In this document: piece by piece, positions 8,995 to 17,269 of the stretch
Numbering within the stretch: position 1 is the stretch's first letter
Layout: the number at the start of each line of letters is the position of its first letter
Assembly: GCF_024259515.1 (NCBI RefSeq)
Contig: NZ_JANBWE010000002.1
Location: 124,001 to 188,000 of the forward strand
Direction of reading: 5' to 3'
Source: Salirhabdus salicampi
GTDB lineage: Bacteria > Bacillota > Bacilli > Bacillales > Alkalibacillaceae
Length of the DNA stretch: 64,000 bases
Made by a program: the position numbers and the translations under genes
Notes under the pieces: model-generated
Databases searched by the model: none
What the model was told of the DNA's origin: nothing
The model's input: only the letters and a program-made list of their open reading frames with translations

Positions 8995-10128
8995 TCACTT
9001 CAATTTTTGGATTCGTTCAGAGCGGCTAATAATGTCTGTTACACGAACACCAAAGTTTTCTTCAATAACAACTACTTCGCCCTTTGCAATCAGTTTATTA
9101 TTTACATGGATGTCAACTGGCTCACCAGCTAGTTTGTCTAATTCTACGATCGAACCTGAACTTAATTCTAATATATCTTTTACCGTTTTTTGTGACCGTC
9201 CTAATTCTACGGAAACGTTCAAAGGAATGTCCAATAACATATCTAAATTTCGTGTGTTTTGTTGCTTTGAAGATACATCTTGAAAGTCAGGAAAAGAAGC
9301 TGTTTGTACAGAAGAGGATTGAGAAACCTGTTCCCCTATATGTTGTTCGGAGTATTTTGTTTCTGACATATTTGTTCCCCTCTTTTCTTCTTCGTACATG
9401 GTTTGGTCTGATGATGATTTATGGTCTTGCTCATTGTTTGCTAGCAATGTTTGTATATACTCTTTAGCAAAATGGATTGGTAACAATTGAATAATAGTAG
9501 AATCAATTAGTGAACCAATTTTTAGTTTGAAAGACACCGCAGCAAAGGTTTCCTCTTCTTCTAATACATCTAAACCTTGTCCACGCTCTACATCAATTTT
9601 ATCAATTGAAGGCGTTGAAATATTAATCTTTCGATTTACCATAGTGGATATACTTGTAGCAGCTGTCCCCATCATCTGGTTCATTGCCTCTTGAAGAGCA
9701 CTCAAGTGAATTTCACCTAAGTCTTCTTCCGGTGCCTCACCACTGCCACCTAACATTAAATCCGCAATAATTGCGGCAACATCACTCTTAATCACAAATA
9801 AATTAATACCAGAAAAGCCTTCCGTATAATTCACCCGGATTGCGACTTGCTCACTTTTGAAATGGCGTTTCAACGCTTCTTGCCCCATCACAGACACTTT
9901 CGGTGTTGTAATTTCTACCATTTCGCTCAGTAAAGTTGATAAAGTTGTAGCAGCATTATTAAAGGCAATATTCCCAACCTCACCTAATGTGTCCTGTTCC
10001 AAAGGTGACAAACTGTTTGCTACAGGGGGCTTACTAGATGGTGATTGTGCTGTTATTTCTTCTTCCTCATTCGTCGATAACAGTGCGTTAATCTCTTCTT
10101 GTGATAACATTTCGTCACGATTACTCAT
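8995..10128 (-). CDS. fliY: FliY, flagellar switch protein and CheY-P phosphatase
   Basis: Gram-positive FliN-type switch subunit with a CheC-like phosphatase region. Start chosen at the ATG at 10128 (MSNRDEMLSQEEINALLS), because an AGGGGGG Shine-Dalgarno lies just upstream; a longer reading from 10155 has none. This gives 377 residues. Two CheC-type phosphatase motifs are visible (EVGNIAFNNAATT and LQEAMNQMMGTAAT), followed by a polar linker and the C-terminal SpoA/FliN domain (LDMLLDIPLNVSVELGRSQ onward). The N-terminus is a CheY-binding motif shared with FliM. The start overlaps the fliM stop by 8 nt. Confidence 0.95.
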   Translation of the reverse strand: MSNRDEMLSQEEINALLSTNEEEEITAQSPSSKPPVANSLSPLEQDTLGEVGNIAFNNAATTLSTLLSEMVEITTPKVSVMGQEALKRHFKSEQVAIRVNYTEGFSGINLFVIKSDVAAIIADLMLGGSGEAPEEDLGEIHLSALQEAMNQMMGTAATSISTMVNRKINISTPSIDKIDVERGQGLDVLEEEETFAAVSFKLKIGSLIDSTIIQLLPIHFAKEYIQTLLANNEQDHKSSSDQTMYEEEKRGTNMSETKYSEQHIGEQVSQSSSVQTASFPDFQDVSSKQQNTRNLDMLLDIPLNVSVELGRSQKTVKDILELSSGSIVELDKLAGEPVDIHVNNKLIAKGEVVVIEENFGVRVTDIISRSERIQKLK

Positions 10129-11122
10129 TATGATCTTCCCCCCTAATTTCATCAATCACTTGTACAGCTAATTTTTTATTCTTTCTTCCTAATTGCACAT
10201 GAAACTTTTCTTGGTCATGAACATTTAATGTCATTGGTTGATCTATCCGTTGGTTGAGTTGAATGACATCATTTTCTTCGAGATGCAATAAATCTTCTAT
10301 GGAGATAGTAGATTCACCAAGAATTGCTCGTACCTCAACTTTTGTACCCATTAAATGTTTAGACATTTTTTCATAGTCTTCTGGATTAGAAGAATTTGAT
10401 TGATTTTGCATCCAATAATGAACGGATAGTTTCGATATTAATGGCTCTAATACCATGTGGGGAATACAAATGTTCATAACCCCACTCGTTTCTCCTATCG
10501 TTGTATTTAACGAAATCACAACAACTGTTTCGTTTGGAGAAACAAGTTGTAAAAATTGCTTATTTACTTCAAACTCTTCCAATACTGGATCAATATCAAC
10601 TAATGACTCCCACGCTTCCCGTAAGCTTTCGATGATTCTACTAAATACTTTGGTCATCAGTTTCGTTTCAATTTCGGTTAAATTGTCTACCTTATTCAAA
10701 CTAGAACCGACTCCTCCTAGTAAACGATCGAAGGTGGCATATGCAATATTCGGGTTGACTTCAAGTAAAATTCGGCCTTCTAAAGGAGGAATTGAATACA
10801 CATTTAATAGTGTTTGTTTTGGGATCGAACGAATAAACTCTTCATAAGGAACTTGCTCTACAGAAGCAACTGTATTGCTGACATACGTTCTTAATTGGGA
10901 AGATAGATATGTTGTTAAAATACGAGCAAAGTTTTCGTGAATTCGTGTAATCCCTCGAATTTGATCCTTAGAGAAGCGAAGGGCCCGCTTAAAGTCGTAC
11001 ACTCTTACTTTCTTGTTAGATTCATTTTGTTCTTTTTGCAGTTCTTCGGCACTCATTTCCCCAGTAGATAAAGCGGATAAGAGGGCATCAATTTCATTTT
11101 GTGATAGGACATCTTCGGACAA
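10121..11122 (-). CDS. fliM: FliM, flagellar motor switch protein
   Basis: C-ring switch subunit. Start chosen at TTG 11122, giving LSEDVLSQNEIDALLS, because GGAGGTG sits six bases upstream and the result lines up with the MSGEVLSQNEIDALLS start of B. subtilis FliM; the upstream ATG at 11137 would overlap that SD. 333 residues. The N-terminal LSQNEIDALL is the CheY-P docking motif, the middle region (RALRFSKDQIRGITRIHENFAR) is CheC-like, and the C-terminal SpoA domain contacts FliY. Confidence 0.96.
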   Translation of the reverse strand: MSEDVLSQNEIDALLSALSTGEMSAEELQKEQNESNKKVRVYDFKRALRFSKDQIRGITRIHENFARILTTYLSSQLRTYVSNTVASVEQVPYEEFIRSIPKQTLLNVYSIPPLEGRILLEVNPNIAYATFDRLLGGVGSSLNKVDNLTEIETKLMTKVFSRIIESLREAWESLVDIDPVLEEFEVNKQFLQLVSPNETVVVISLNTTIGETSGVMNICIPHMVLEPLISKLSVHYWMQNQSNSSNPEDYEKMSKHLMGTKVEVRAILGESTISIEDLLHLEENDVIQLNQRIDQPMTLNVHDQEKFHVQLGRKNKKLAVQVIDEIRGEDHNE

Positions 11123-11151
11123 AGAATTCACCTCCATAACGGCCTTTCCAT

Positions 11152-11568
11152 CTATTGAAGTACTTTTTTCACTGTATATATATCTGTCACTTGTCCATCC
11201 TGTAAAAGTTTGTTTAACCTCTCTTTTACAGAAGCCTCTAATTCTGACAACCCTGAACGAAAGTCGTCTTCTGTTTTCACAGATAACTCTTTAATAATTT
11301 CCGTTTGGATTCGGAAATCTTTCTGCAATTTTTTCTTCGTCTTTGCATCGTCAGTCACAATACGAAATGAGATTCGCACAAAATTTCCGTCTTTAATGTC
11401 TGTTGTGATCTCAGATGTTTCAAAAGAATGATCAATGATGTCATCGACTGAGCGTTCACCGTCAGCACTAGCTTTCCCTTGGAAGTACATTAAGGTAAAC
11501 AAAGTAACTGCTGCAACTACGGTTATCGTAACGAGGATGACAACCATTTTTTTTACACTAGCACTCAT
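11152..11568 (-). CDS. fliL: FliL, flagellar stator-associated protein
   Basis: Single-pass membrane protein of 138 residues: a short basic N-terminus, one transmembrane helix (about 8-29, VVILVTITVVAAVTLFTLMY) and an extracytoplasmic domain (VRISFRIVTDDAKTKKKL...) matching the FliL fold that rings the MotAB stator. It overlaps swrD by 4 nt at the start and is followed 29 nt later by fliM. Confidence 0.94.
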   Translation of the reverse strand: MSASVKKMVVILVTITVVAAVTLFTLMYFQGKASADGERSVDDIIDHSFETSEITTDIKDGNFVRISFRIVTDDAKTKKKLQKDFRIQTEIIKELSVKTEDDFRSGLSELEASVKERLNKLLQDGQVTDIYTVKKVLQ

Positions 11569-11780
11569 TTATCATTCTCTCCTTTCACTACTAGATTTGT
11601 TAAACCGATCTTTTGATAGAAATGCATCGCTTTTTTGTATACTTCTTCTTCTGAATCCTTTACAAAATATTTTTTGCCGTTCATTAATGTAATTGTTGTA
11701 TCTGGCAATGTTTGAACCTTTTCAATATACATTGCATTAATAATGAATTTCTCTCCATTAAGGCGTGTCACTTCAATCAT
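11565..11780 (-). CDS. swrD: SwrD (FlbD family), small flagellar motor-power protein
   Basis: FlbD-family protein, 71 residues from the chosen start MIEVTRLNGEKFIINAMYIE, which is the usual family N-terminus and length. In B. subtilis SwrD is needed for swarming and raises flagellar power. An upstream in-frame ATG at 11804 would add MLTDPNNS. The start is uncertain because no SD lies directly before 11780: a 22-nt perfect hairpin (11791-11812) occupies that place and a GGGAGGG sits beyond it at 11816-11822. It overlaps fliL by 4 nt. Confidence 0.88.
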   Translation of the reverse strand: MIEVTRLNGEKFIINAMYIEKVQTLPDTTITLMNGKKYFVKDSEEEVYKKAMHFYQKIGLTNLVVKGENDK

Positions 11781-11790
11781 AGAATTATTA

Positions 11791-11812
11791 GGGTCGGTAA
11801 GCATACCGACCC
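11791..11812 (-). promoter_or_regulatory. Perfect hairpin in the swrD translation-start region
   Basis: On the minus strand, arms GGGTCGGTA and TACCGACCC pair perfectly (9 bp) around a TGCT loop. The loop/stem contains the upstream in-frame ATG (11802-11804). The GGGAGGG SD-like sequence is just upstream (11816-11822). Folding would loop out 22 nt and bring that SD to about 13 nt from the ATG at 11780. No U-tract follows, so it does not look like a terminator. The role is inferred. Confidence 0.6.
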
Positions 11813-11832
11813 CAACCCTCCCTTAACCAACA

Positions 11833-12777
11833 TTATCGTTTTAAGTTTACAAGTTCTTGTAGAATCTCATCAGATGTTGTAATCGTTCTAGTATTGGCTT
11901 GGAATCCTCTTTGTGACGTAATCATTTCCGTAAATTCTTCTGCTAAATCAACGTTAGACATCTCTAAAGCTCCGGCATAAATAGAAGCAGAACCGTTACG
12001 ACCTGGATATACTAAATCACCGAATCCGTTAAAATCACCATCGTCATCCGTGAAAACACCGGAGTTATTTGTTAAACGGTAAAGGTTTGAACCTGCTTTC
12101 TCTAAGCCTTCCGCATTTGAAAATGTTGCTAACATCACTTGCCCGGCAATTTTTGATTGACCATTGCTGTCTACCATGTTTACAGTACCATCCGGAGAAA
12201 TACTAAACCCTTGTGCATCAACAGGAATACGTAAACGTGTCACTTCTTCATCCAAATCATTTAATGTATCCCCTGGTTGTATTTGGTTGTTGTCATCTAA
12301 GTTTGAACGACCAAGTAAATATTTACCGTCAGAAGTAACAACGTATCCTTCCTCATCTAAATAAAAATTACCTGCTCTCGTAAAATTGATTGCATCTTCA
12401 TCTAAACTCATTACATCTTCTTCCGCGGGAGTTGTTGTTTTTTCTCCTACGACGAACATTCCATTACCACCTAGTGCTAAATCAAGAGAGCGGTTCGTAG
12501 TTTGTCTGCTTCCCTCTGTATGAATCGTGTCCACACTACCTAGTGTTGTGCCTAATCCAATTTGCTTCGCATTCCGGCCACCGAGCATCGCATTTCCAGC
12601 TTCGTCCCGCTGGGGAGCCTGTGCACCTTGAACCGTTTGACTTAATTGGTCTTGAAATGTTACCCGTCCCTTTTTGAAACCAAATGTATTAACATTGGCT
12701 ATATTGTTGGAAACTGTATCTAACTTTGTTTGGAATCCTCTCATTCCAGAAATACCTGCGTACATTGAACGTAACAT
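11833..12777 (-). CDS. flgE: FlgE, flagellar hook protein (FlgG-like, as in B. subtilis)
   Basis: Hook/rod family protein. The N-terminal flagellar rod motif (LRSMYAGISGMRGFQTKLD, then VSNNIANVNTFGFKKGRV) and the C-terminal MSNVDLAEEFTEMITSQRGFQANTRTI helix are diagnostic. Start chosen at the ATG at 12777 (MLRSMYAG) because GAAAGGATG lies 6 nt upstream; 314 residues. In B. subtilis the gene at this place was first named flgG and later shown to encode the hook protein FlgE. Position between flgD and swrD supports hook. FlgG (distal rod) cannot be excluded by sequence alone. Confidence 0.88.
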   Translation of the reverse strand: MLRSMYAGISGMRGFQTKLDTVSNNIANVNTFGFKKGRVTFQDQLSQTVQGAQAPQRDEAGNAMLGGRNAKQIGLGTTLGSVDTIHTEGSRQTTNRSLDLALGGNGMFVVGEKTTTPAEEDVMSLDEDAINFTRAGNFYLDEEGYVVTSDGKYLLGRSNLDDNNQIQPGDTLNDLDEEVTRLRIPVDAQGFSISPDGTVNMVDSNGQSKIAGQVMLATFSNAEGLEKAGSNLYRLTNNSGVFTDDDGDFNGFGDLVYPGRNGSASIYAGALEMSNVDLAEEFTEMITSQRGFQANTRTITTSDEILQELVNLKR

Positions 12778-12878
12778 TATATTCATCCTTTCAAATTTGG
12801 GTTTTTATTAAGCTGCTTCAGTCGGTCAGCAGCATTTTCTTAAGGCTTCCATAAATGGTCCAGCCTACGTTCATTTCA

Positions 12879-13256
12879 TTAATCATTAATTAAAATAGCT
12901 CCATTAATATTGGTAAAAAGTTGCTCGTCTGCTTCATTTCGATCCATTGCAGTAATCACAGTTTGATTTTTCGTATTGACAATGAGTGTAGCGTCATTTA
13001 ACACCACTAAAGAGTCTTGTACACCTTTCTCTTTTGCAAGTCCCACTTTTTCTGTAATGTGTTTCCATTGAGTATCACTTATATGAATGTTCCGCTCTTG
13101 CAATCGAGTTTTTGCATGTTTGCTGATTTTCAACTCTGCTGATGCCTGGTTTAAATGTGATTGGAATGACTTATTAGCTTCACTCTTTTTATTTTGGTGT
13201 TTCGGTTTCATTTGTTGCAATGGATGATGCTGTAACTGGTGGATACGGTGGTCCAT
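12879..13256 (-). CDS. Small flagellar-operon protein (TIGR02530 type)
   Basis: 125 residues from the ATG at 13256 (MDHRIHQLQHHPLQQ), chosen because GAAGGGATGAT precedes it; an upstream ATG at 13283, overlapping the flgD stop, lacks an SD. The N-terminal third is His/Gln/Lys-rich and polar. The rest (ELKISKHAKTRLQERNI...VVLNDATLIVNTKNQTVITAMDR) matches what I recall of the family 'flagellar operon protein' found between flgD and flgE in many Bacilli and Clostridia. Its function is not established; a role in hook assembly is inferred from context only. Confidence 0.85.
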   Translation of the reverse strand: MDHRIHQLQHHPLQQMKPKHQNKKSEANKSFQSHLNQASAELKISKHAKTRLQERNIHISDTQWKHITEKVGLAKEKGVQDSLVVLNDATLIVNTKNQTVITAMDRNEADEQLFTNINGAILIND

Positions 13257-13282
13257 ATCATCCCTTCTTTCTATGAACGGCA

Positions 13283-13717
13283 TTATTCTTGTCGTTTTAT
13301 TTCAATCATGTCTTCTGTACTAATTTTCTCACCGTTTTCCAGTAAAAGTTGAACTTGTCCATCCTTTGATGAAATAGCATCGACAAGACTCGTTTTATCC
13401 TCAGTATATACACCTTCACTGTTATATGTTTTATACGTCACAGATTTACCAATGAGATGGCTGTATTGAACTATCGGTGCATTTGTCTGGCTTTCTAGAA
13501 AACGATTCATCGTGCTTGAGATGTTCGTTAACTGTTCCAAGGATGAGAATGTAGCCATTTGCGAGATAAATTCTTTATCCTCCAACGGATTTAATGGATC
13601 TTGATTTTGTAATTGAGTCATTAAAATCTTCAAAAATTCATTTTTCCCTAGATCCGTTGTACGTGATGGTTCACGTTTTTGATTTGATAAATATAACGAT
13701 GGATCGATTTTCGTCAC
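13283..13717 (-). CDS. flgD: FlgD, hook cap / hook assembly scaffold
   Basis: Hook-capping protein, 144 residues from GTG 13717 (MTKIDPSLYLSNQ), preceded by AGGTGATAATC; an in-frame GTG at 13726 overlaps that SD. The N-terminal FlgD signature GKNEFLKILMTQLQNQDPLNPLEDKEFISQMATFS spans about residues 23-57, with the FSSLEQLTNI stretch after it. A short C-terminal segment follows; the protein is compact like Bacillus FlgD (YlxG). It lies downstream of fliK, whose product measures the hook. Confidence 0.95.
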   Translation of the reverse strand: MTKIDPSLYLSNQKREPSRTTDLGKNEFLKILMTQLQNQDPLNPLEDKEFISQMATFSSLEQLTNISSTMNRFLESQTNAPIVQYSHLIGKSVTYKTYNSEGVYTEDKTSLVDAISSKDGQVQLLLENGEKISTEDMIEIKRQE

Positions 13718-13726
13718 GATTATCAC

Positions 13727-14887
13727 CTACACTTTTATTTGGAATAAGACATCTTTAAATGATGAGCCTTCCTCTTCCTCTGTTCGATCGTCGTTAGTTG
13801 TTTCATGATCCTCCCTTGCCTCTTGATCATCTTGTTCATCTTGGTGGTCCTGTGCTGCTAGGGAAGAAGATTGATGTAATAATGGGTCTTGTTGCTTTTC
13901 GACTACTACTTGATGTGGAGAAAACATGTTTTTTAATTGAGTTAAACTACCTTCCAACAATTCTTTTGCACTTGAAGATGCAACAAGTATTTTTACCACA
14001 GTTTCATTGTTAATTTGGGTAAATTTTAACGTAACATCTCCTAAATGGTTCGGTTTTAACTTAATCGTTAATTGATTTTGAGAACGATTGAACTGGCTTG
14101 ACTCCAATGCTTTCTGGATTTGCTCAAGTATAAATGACTGCTGCTTCACAGTTTCTCCCTTTTGAGGTAATACATCAAGGTTAATCTTTGACCCTAGCAT
14201 TCCTTCTTGTCCATGAAACGCTATTTCTTTTCCATTTACTTGATTCGTAGTACTAACTTTCGTTTGTACCCATGTTCGTAAAGTGTCATTTGAAAACGTT
14301 GTTCTCTGATCTGCAAGCTTTGCCTTTATGTTTTCCATAATCTCTATCAACTGTTTAGATTGCCCTTGATTACTCGTTGGTTCACTTAAAACCCCAGATT
14401 GGGTAAGGTTCTTTACAATAGATTGTAGAATATTATCCATCTTCTTGTGTAAAGGGGAACCTTTCTCTTGTTTAACAACATGTTCATATAACCCTAAAAA
14501 CGGGGCCACCATTTTTTGTAACGATTGTACCTCACTAGAGGCAAAATGCTGTTGGAGTTTACTCAATTGGCTACTATTCGCTTGCAAAGCGGTTTGCAAC
14601 ATTTGGTTTTTACCTAAATCTTGCAAAAAACTAATCAAGTTATGAACTAAGTGATTGACCAGCTCTTCTGGCAGTTCCCCTTCTGCACTTAAATCTTGCA
14701 ATTGGTTTAGCTGTTCAAGTATTTGGTCAGCGTCACTACTCTCCGGCGAAAGATTCACAGCGGTCTGTTCTTCACTCAGTTGCTGTAACATCATTTGAAA
14801 CGGGTTACGATTCGTTTTAGTTGAATTATGTTCCACTTTTTGTAATGCCTGTGAGGCCATCAGCGGGGGTGCTACTACACGTGTCAA
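13727..14887 (-). CDS. fliK: FliK, flagellar hook-length control protein
   Basis: 386 residues from TTG 14887, which follows AAAGGAGGTG by eight bases; the GTG at 14896 lies inside that SD. The long N-terminal part is Gln/Ser/Leu-rich and helical, as expected for a secreted molecular ruler. The conserved C-terminal hook-length domain (about 265-345) contains QLTIKLKPNHLGDVTLKF and ELLEGSLTQLKNMF. The tail is rich in Asp/Glu. It interacts with FlhB to switch export specificity. The sequence is divergent but the domain and place are clear. Confidence 0.92.
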   Translation of the reverse strand: MTRVVAPPLMASQALQKVEHNSTKTNRNPFQMMLQQLSEEQTAVNLSPESSDADQILEQLNQLQDLSAEGELPEELVNHLVHNLISFLQDLGKNQMLQTALQANSSQLSKLQQHFASSEVQSLQKMVAPFLGLYEHVVKQEKGSPLHKKMDNILQSIVKNLTQSGVLSEPTSNQGQSKQLIEIMENIKAKLADQRTTFSNDTLRTWVQTKVSTTNQVNGKEIAFHGQEGMLGSKINLDVLPQKGETVKQQSFILEQIQKALESSQFNRSQNQLTIKLKPNHLGDVTLKFTQINNETVVKILVASSSAKELLEGSLTQLKNMFSPHQVVVEKQQDPLLHQSSSLAAQDHQDEQDDQEAREDHETTNDDRTEEEEGSSFKDVLFQIKV

Positions 14888-14922
14888 TTTTTTCACCTCC
14901 TTTCAAGTTACAGTCACTCATT

Positions 14923-15486
14923 CTAGTTTTCCTCTCCTTGAAAAAACGTTTGGATAATCGTAGCTGCTTTTTCAGAGTCCATAGCAGCTAATATTTCGCC
15001 CCGTTGTTTTGCTGACAGGTCAGTCATAATCAATAAAATATCCTGTTCTTTCATCTTCTCTAGAATGTTTGCTGCTTCCTCTGGCTCCATATCTTTAAAG
15101 GAGGTAGTGACCGTTTTTATCTTTTCTTCACGTTTTTGTTCAGTATGTTCTGTCTCATCTAGTTTTTGTGATAACATTTCTACTTCTTGCTGTAATGACT
15201 CTAGATCTTTTTTTTGTTGCCCATTTTCAAATTCTAATTGTTGGATATATTGATCCTTGTCCTTAATCGTTTGTTCAAGTTCTCGATGTTTTGCTTCTAA
15301 CTCTTCAGCGTCTTCATCGAGAATAAAAGCGGACAAAAAAGGAACGTTTTTACCGAATGCTTTAGCGTGGCTCGTAATATCCACACCAATAACAGAAAGT
15401 ACGACTAACATAAGGGTAATCGCAAACACTGTAGGGATGAATATAACAAAAATAAACGACTGAAGCTTATTTGGTTTTTCTTTCAT
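14923..15486 (-). CDS. ylxF: YlxF, MotE-like flagellar membrane protein
   Basis: 187 residues from the ATG at 15486 (MKEKPNKLQSFIF); an upstream ATG at 15504 overlaps the likely SD. It shows an N-terminal membrane helix (about 12-34), a long coiled coil (about 55-115, rich in Glu/Lys/Gln) and a C-terminal MgtE-N-like domain (SFKDMEPEEAANILEKMKEQD...AKQRGEILAAMDSEKAATI). This architecture is known from MotE-type flagellar proteins between fliJ and fliK. A chaperone or stator-related role is inferred. It overlaps the end of fliJ by a few codons upstream of the chosen start. Confidence 0.88.
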   Translation of the reverse strand: MKEKPNKLQSFIFVIFIPTVFAITLMLVVLSVIGVDITSHAKAFGKNVPFLSAFILDEDAEELEAKHRELEQTIKDKDQYIQQLEFENGQQKKDLESLQQEVEMLSQKLDETEHTEQKREEKIKTVTTSFKDMEPEEAANILEKMKEQDILLIMTDLSAKQRGEILAAMDSEKAATIIQTFFQGEEN

Positions 15487-15500
15487 TAAGACCACTTTCC

Positions 15501-15947
15501 TCATTTAGTATTAAACCGAATGAATTGCTGTACTGATATTTCATCTATCTGCTGATTTTCAGCGGTTTGTTCAAGTTGTTTCTTTTTTGAGACTTTGTTT
15601 TCTATCATTAATTCGTATTTTTTCATTTCTACATATTTATCTGTTAAAGATTGTTGTTTTATTTGCATATCCTGCCGAGCGTACTGAACGTCCTTTTGTA
15701 GTTTCGCTATTTTTTCTTCGAGTTGTTTCACATAATGTTGATAGGTTAATAGTTCATTAATCGGTATAGCGTGCTGGATTTGGTTGTCGACCTTTTCCTC
15801 CCACTCCTCTTTTTCTTTCAAAAGAGAATAGAGGTTTGTTGCAACCATCTCGAATTGTTCCAATGCATCCTGATAGATTTTGTGCGCTGTATCTTTTTCT
15901 GTCTCATGAACACTATGGAGTTTCTCTAAAACTTCAATTTTATCCAT
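15501..15947 (-). CDS. fliJ: FliJ, export ATPase complex stalk
   Basis: Coiled-coil protein of 148 residues (Gln/Glu/Lys heptads almost throughout) in the position immediately downstream of fliI, with a 1-nt overlap. FliJ acts as the gamma-subunit-like rotor stalk in the FliI hexamer and links it to FlhA. Sequence conservation in the family is low, so the call rests on size, coiled coil and operon place. Confidence 0.9.
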   Translation of the reverse strand: MDKIEVLEKLHSVHETEKDTAHKIYQDALEQFEMVATNLYSLLKEKEEWEEKVDNQIQHAIPINELLTYQHYVKQLEEKIAKLQKDVQYARQDMQIKQQSLTDKYVEMKKYELMIENKVSKKKQLEQTAENQQIDEISVQQFIRFNTK

Positions 15948-17269
15948 TATGCTTCACCGCCCCGGGCTAACGAAATGATATGTTGAACCGTTTCATCGCT
16001 CGTTAAGAACTCATTTCGGTTTTGTTTTAAAAACTTAATAATTTTAGGATAATATTGGATTGCCTCATCCACTTCCCTTGATGTTCCTTTTTTGTATGCC
16101 CCTATCTGGATTAACTCACGATTTTCTTCGTACGTTGATAATAATGAGCGAATCCGTTCAGCCGCACTAATATGTTCTGGAGAACTAATGTTGTTCATAA
16201 CACGGCTGACAGATTTCAACACATTTATGGCTGGGTACTGTCCTTGTTCTGCAAGATAGCGATCAAGAACGAAGTGGCCATCCAAGATTCCTCTAACTGT
16301 ATCCGAAATCGGTTCATTCAAGTCGTCACCATCAACTAAGACTGTATAGAAGGCCGTAATTGAACCTTTATCATTTGTTCCTGTCCGTTCAAGTAATTTC
16401 GGTAACGTTGCAAATACACTAGGTGTATACCCTTTCGTTGTAGGAGGTTCACCTGATGCTAAACCTACCTCTCTTTGCGCCATGGCGACTCGTGTTACAG
16501 AGTCCATCATTAAGTTCACGTTGTAACCTAAGTCACGAAAATATTCACTTATTGCCGTTGCTGTATAGGCTCCCTTAATTCGCTGAAGTGCAGGCTGATC
16601 GGAAGTTGCCACTACAACGATTGATTTTTTCAATCCTTCTTCCCCTAACTCATGTTCGATAAATTCCCTAACTTCTCTCCCACGTTCTCCAATTAGCGCG
16701 ATTACATTTAAGTCTGCATCACTATTTCGAGCAATCATTCCCATTAACGTACTTTTGCCGACCCCGCTACCTGCAAATATCCCGACACGCTGTCCTTTTC
16801 CTACGGCCAGAAGGGAATCGATAGCCTTAATCCCTAACGATACTTGTTCACGGATAGGTGGTCGTTTTAACGGATTTGGAGGGTGTTGTTCCGTTAGGAC
16901 AGATGCTAATCCCCGTGGTAACATCATGGTGTCGTCAAGAGGATGACCTAGTCCATCTAATACCTTACCGATTAAGCTTTTTCCTACTTTCACCGTCAAT
17001 GGTCGATGTTTCGTTTCCACTAGACACCCTGGACCGATACTTTTAACATCGGTGTATGGCATTAACAAGACATTGTTATGATGGAAGCCTACCACTTCGG
17101 CTAATATTGGTTGTTCATCCTGGTCATGATGATAAATGTAACAAACATCCCCGATACTTGCCTTTGGACCTGTTGATTCGATGAGTAATCCGATAATACG
17201 ACTAATTTTGCCATACGTTTTTACCGTATCAATATTGTCCATTCGTGATTGTACATGTTGTAAAATCAC
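15947..17269 (-). CDS. fliI: FliI, flagellum-specific export ATPase
   Basis: F1-beta-like ATPase of 440 residues that powers or primes type III export. Walker A is GSGVGKS at residues 167-173; ALIGERGREVREF and the Walker B stretch NLMMDSVTRVAMAQREVGLA follow. Start is GTG 17269 behind GAGGAGGCCAAGCT, overlapping the fliH stop by 4 nt. Length equals that of Bacillus FliI. Confidence 0.97.
   Translation of the reverse strand: MILQHVQSRMDNIDTVKTYGKISRIIGLLIESTGPKASIGDVCYIYHHDQDEQPILAEVVGFHHNNVLLMPYTDVKSIGPGCLVETKHRPLTVKVGKSLIGKVLDGLGHPLDDTMMLPRGLASVLTEQHPPNPLKRPPIREQVSLGIKAIDSLLAVGKGQRVGIFAGSGVGKSTLMGMIARNSDADLNVIALIGERGREVREFIEHELGEEGLKKSIVVVATSDQPALQRIKGAYTATAISEYFRDLGYNVNLMMDSVTRVAMAQREVGLASGEPPTTKGYTPSVFATLPKLLERTGTNDKGSITAFYTVLVDGDDLNEPISDTVRGILDGHFVLDRYLAEQGQYPAINVLKSVSRVMNNISSPEHISAAERIRSLLSTYEENRELIQIGAYKKGTSREVDEAIQYYPKIIKFLKQNRNEFLTSDETVQHIISLARGGEA

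Noticed and set aside
12787-12878. Possible hairpin (GCTGC/GCAGC) between the small flagellar-operon gene and flgE
   Set aside because: The stem is only five base pairs with no U-run, too weak for a terminator; the gap shows nothing else.
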